Assembly: GCA_029261305.1 (NCBI GenBank)
Contig: JAJDBO010000014.1
Coordinates: 1 to 13,830, forward strand
DNA length: 13,830 bases
From: Nitrospirales bacterium
GTDB lineage: Bacteria; Nitrospirota; Nitrospiria; Nitrospirales; UBA8639
Direction of reading: 5' to 3'
In this document: positions 12,616 through 13,830 of the stretch, in pieces
How the letters are laid out: each line of letters begins with the position of its first letter
Position numbering within the stretch: position 1 is the first letter of the stretch
Position numbers and translations under genes: made by a program
The notes under the pieces: generated by a model
The model's database searches: none
What the model was told of the DNA's origin: nothing
What the model saw: the letters and a program-made list of their open reading frames with translations, nothing else

Positions 12616-13830
12616 ATGGCAAAAATCTACGATCATCAGGCCATTGAGACAAAATGGCAGCGCTACTGGCGTGAACAGGCCATTTTCTCTTCTACTATAG
12701 ACTCGGCTAAACCCAAGTTTTATGTGCTGGATATGTTCCCCTATCCCTCAGGGGCTGGACTGCACGTGGGGCATCCCAAAGGGTATATTGCGACAGACAT
12801 TATTTCTCGCTACAAGCGGATGCGCGGCTTTAACGTACTTCATCCCATGGGTTGGGATGCGTTTGGTCTTCCGGCTGAGCAATATGCCATCGAGACAGGC
12901 ACCCATCCTCGAGAAACCACCAAAAAGAACATTCAAAATTTCAAGCGCCAGTTTCAGTCGCTCGGCACAGATTACGACTGGTCGCGAGAGATCGATACCA
13001 CCGACCCGAAGTACGTTCGCTGGACCCAGTGGATCTTCAGCAAGCTGTATGAAAAAGGTCTTGCCTACCTCGCGGAAGTCCCGGTGAATTGGTGCTCGGC
13101 GTTAGGCACGGTATTGGCCAACGAAGAAGTCATCGACGGTAAAAGCGAGCGTGGTGGGCATCCAGTGGTGAGAATTCCCATGCGGCAATGGATGCTCCGT
13201 ATCACGGCCTATGCCGACCGGCTCATAGAAGACCTGGATTCCGTTGATTGGCCAGAATCTATTAAGCGGATGCAGCGGGATTGGGTGGGGCGGTCAGAAG
13301 GTGCGAGAATTTTCTTTGAATTGGCCGAACATCCTGGGCAAACTCTCGAAGTGTTTACCACTCGTCCGGATACTTTGTTCGGCGCCACCTACATGGTGCT
13401 GGCCCCGGAGCATGCCTTAGTGGCGACAATTACCACGTCGGAGCAACGCCCATCAGTGGAAGCCTATGTGGAAGAGGTTTCCCGTCGTAGTGAACGTGCA
13501 CGCATGGCAGATGTTGTGAAAAAAACCGGTATCTTTAGCGGGGCCTATGCTATTCATCCTGTGACCGGAAGTCAGGTGCCCATTTGGATTGCTGACTATG
13601 TCCTCGCCACCTATGGAACTGGGGCGATTATGGCTGTGCCTGGGCATGATACTCGCGACTATGCGTTTGCCAAGCAATTCAACTTGCCCATTGTCGAGGT
13701 CATTGCTGGAGGGGACATTTCCACTGAGGCGTTTACGGGCGATGGAAAAACTGTGAATTCAGATTTTCTCAATGGCTTGGCCACCCCAGAAGCTAAACAG
13801 CGTATGAATGGATGGCTCGTCGAACATGGG
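12616..13830 (+). CDS. leuS: Leucyl-tRNA synthetase, N-terminal 405 codons (runs off the window)
   Basis: Charges tRNA-Leu with leucine (class Ia synthetase, cytoplasm). The visible part starts [18 protein letters not shown], the usual LeuS beginning. It has the ATP-binding HIGH-type motif HVGH at 50-53 inside [17 protein letters not shown], then [36 protein letters not shown] and the [16 protein letters not shown] segment. The CP1 editing domain follows, with the Thr-rich [10 protein letters not shown] and the conserved [11 protein letters not shown], whose Asp positions mischarged amino acids for hydrolysis. The KMSKS loop and anticodon region lie beyond the edge. No clear ribosome site precedes the ATG, but homology leaves little doubt about the start. 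The 235 bases upstream show no convincing promoter; they hold only a small CCCT-gatt-AGGG hairpin near 12492. Confidence 0.97.
   Translation, partial: MAKIYDHQAIETKWQRYWREQAIFSSTIDSAKPKFYVLDMFPYPSGAGLHVGHPKGYIATDIISRYKRMRGFNVLHPMGWDAFGLPAEQYAIETGTHPRETTKKNIQNFKRQFQSLGTDYDWSREIDTTDPKYVRWTQWIFSKLYEKGLAYLAEVPVNWCSALGTVLANEEVIDGKSERGGHPVVRIPMRQWMLRITAYADRLIEDLDSVDWPESIKRMQRDWVGRSEGARIFFELAEHPGQTLEVFTTRPDTLFGATYMVLAPEHALVATITTSEQRPSVEAYVEEVSRRSERARMADVVKKTGIFSGAYAIHPVTGSQVPIWIADYVLATYGTGAIMAVPGHDTRDYAFAKQFNLPIVEVIAGGDISTEAFTGDGKTVNSDFLNGLATPEAKQRMNGWLVEHG

Noticed and set aside
1..13830. CRISPR array, tRNA or rRNA genes, insertion sequence or attachment site
   Set aside because: Reading both strands showed no regularly spaced repeats, cloverleaf with a T-loop motif, transposase motifs or flanking direct repeats.

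Overview
The window looks like chromosomal DNA of a Gram-negative bacterium with roughly 50% G+C. An outer-membrane FadL/OmpP1-type porin indicates an outer membrane. The mix of a 74-residue CxxC/CxxC zinc-ribbon protein, a 30-residue Lys/Ala/Pro histone-like peptide, and the general style of LeuS and UvrC suggests a Nitrospirota (Nitrospira-like) genome. That assignment is an impression from protein character and was not tested by any search.

Left part, minus strand (1-5497). From right to left this strand carries a FadL/OmpP1 outer-membrane protein, a 777-residue membrane hybrid-sensor histidine kinase (V4R-like sensor, two membrane helices, GAF, HisKA, HATPase), a tiny histone H1-like peptide followed by a clear rho-independent terminator, shikimate dehydrogenase (aroE), and the start of shikimate kinase (aroK). 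aroE and aroK overlap by ATGA and form a chorismate-pathway operon that runs out of the window.

Centre, plus strand (5748-7957). A divergent intergenic region with candidate promoters and two palindromes leads to a glyoxalase I-like metalloenzyme and then uvrC. The UvrC has both nuclease domains but ends right after the RNase H-like domain, without the usual C-terminal helix-hairpin-helix module.

Right-centre (7958-11649). A single 1017-residue gene stands alone: DUF4062, then an NB-ARC/STAND NTPase, a winged helix, TPR-like repeats and a charged tail. This is the domain plan of NLR-type immune switches and of bacterial STAND (Avs-like) conflict proteins, and it is the most interesting object here. 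It has its own predicted promoter with an inverted repeat at the predicted transcription start. Its base composition is patchy: the effector and the middle of the repeat region are A+T-richer than the NTPase core and the C-terminus. It is followed by a GC-rich, strongly foldable non-coding element of about 200 bp that looks like a dispersed intergenic repeat.

Right end (11650-13830). A free-standing gamma-butyrobetaine-hydroxylase-like N-terminal (DUF971-type) domain protein lacks the usual zinc cysteines. It is followed by a small zinc-ribbon protein with a weak terminator, and the first 405 codons of leuS. No tRNA, rRNA, CRISPR array or insertion sequence was seen.
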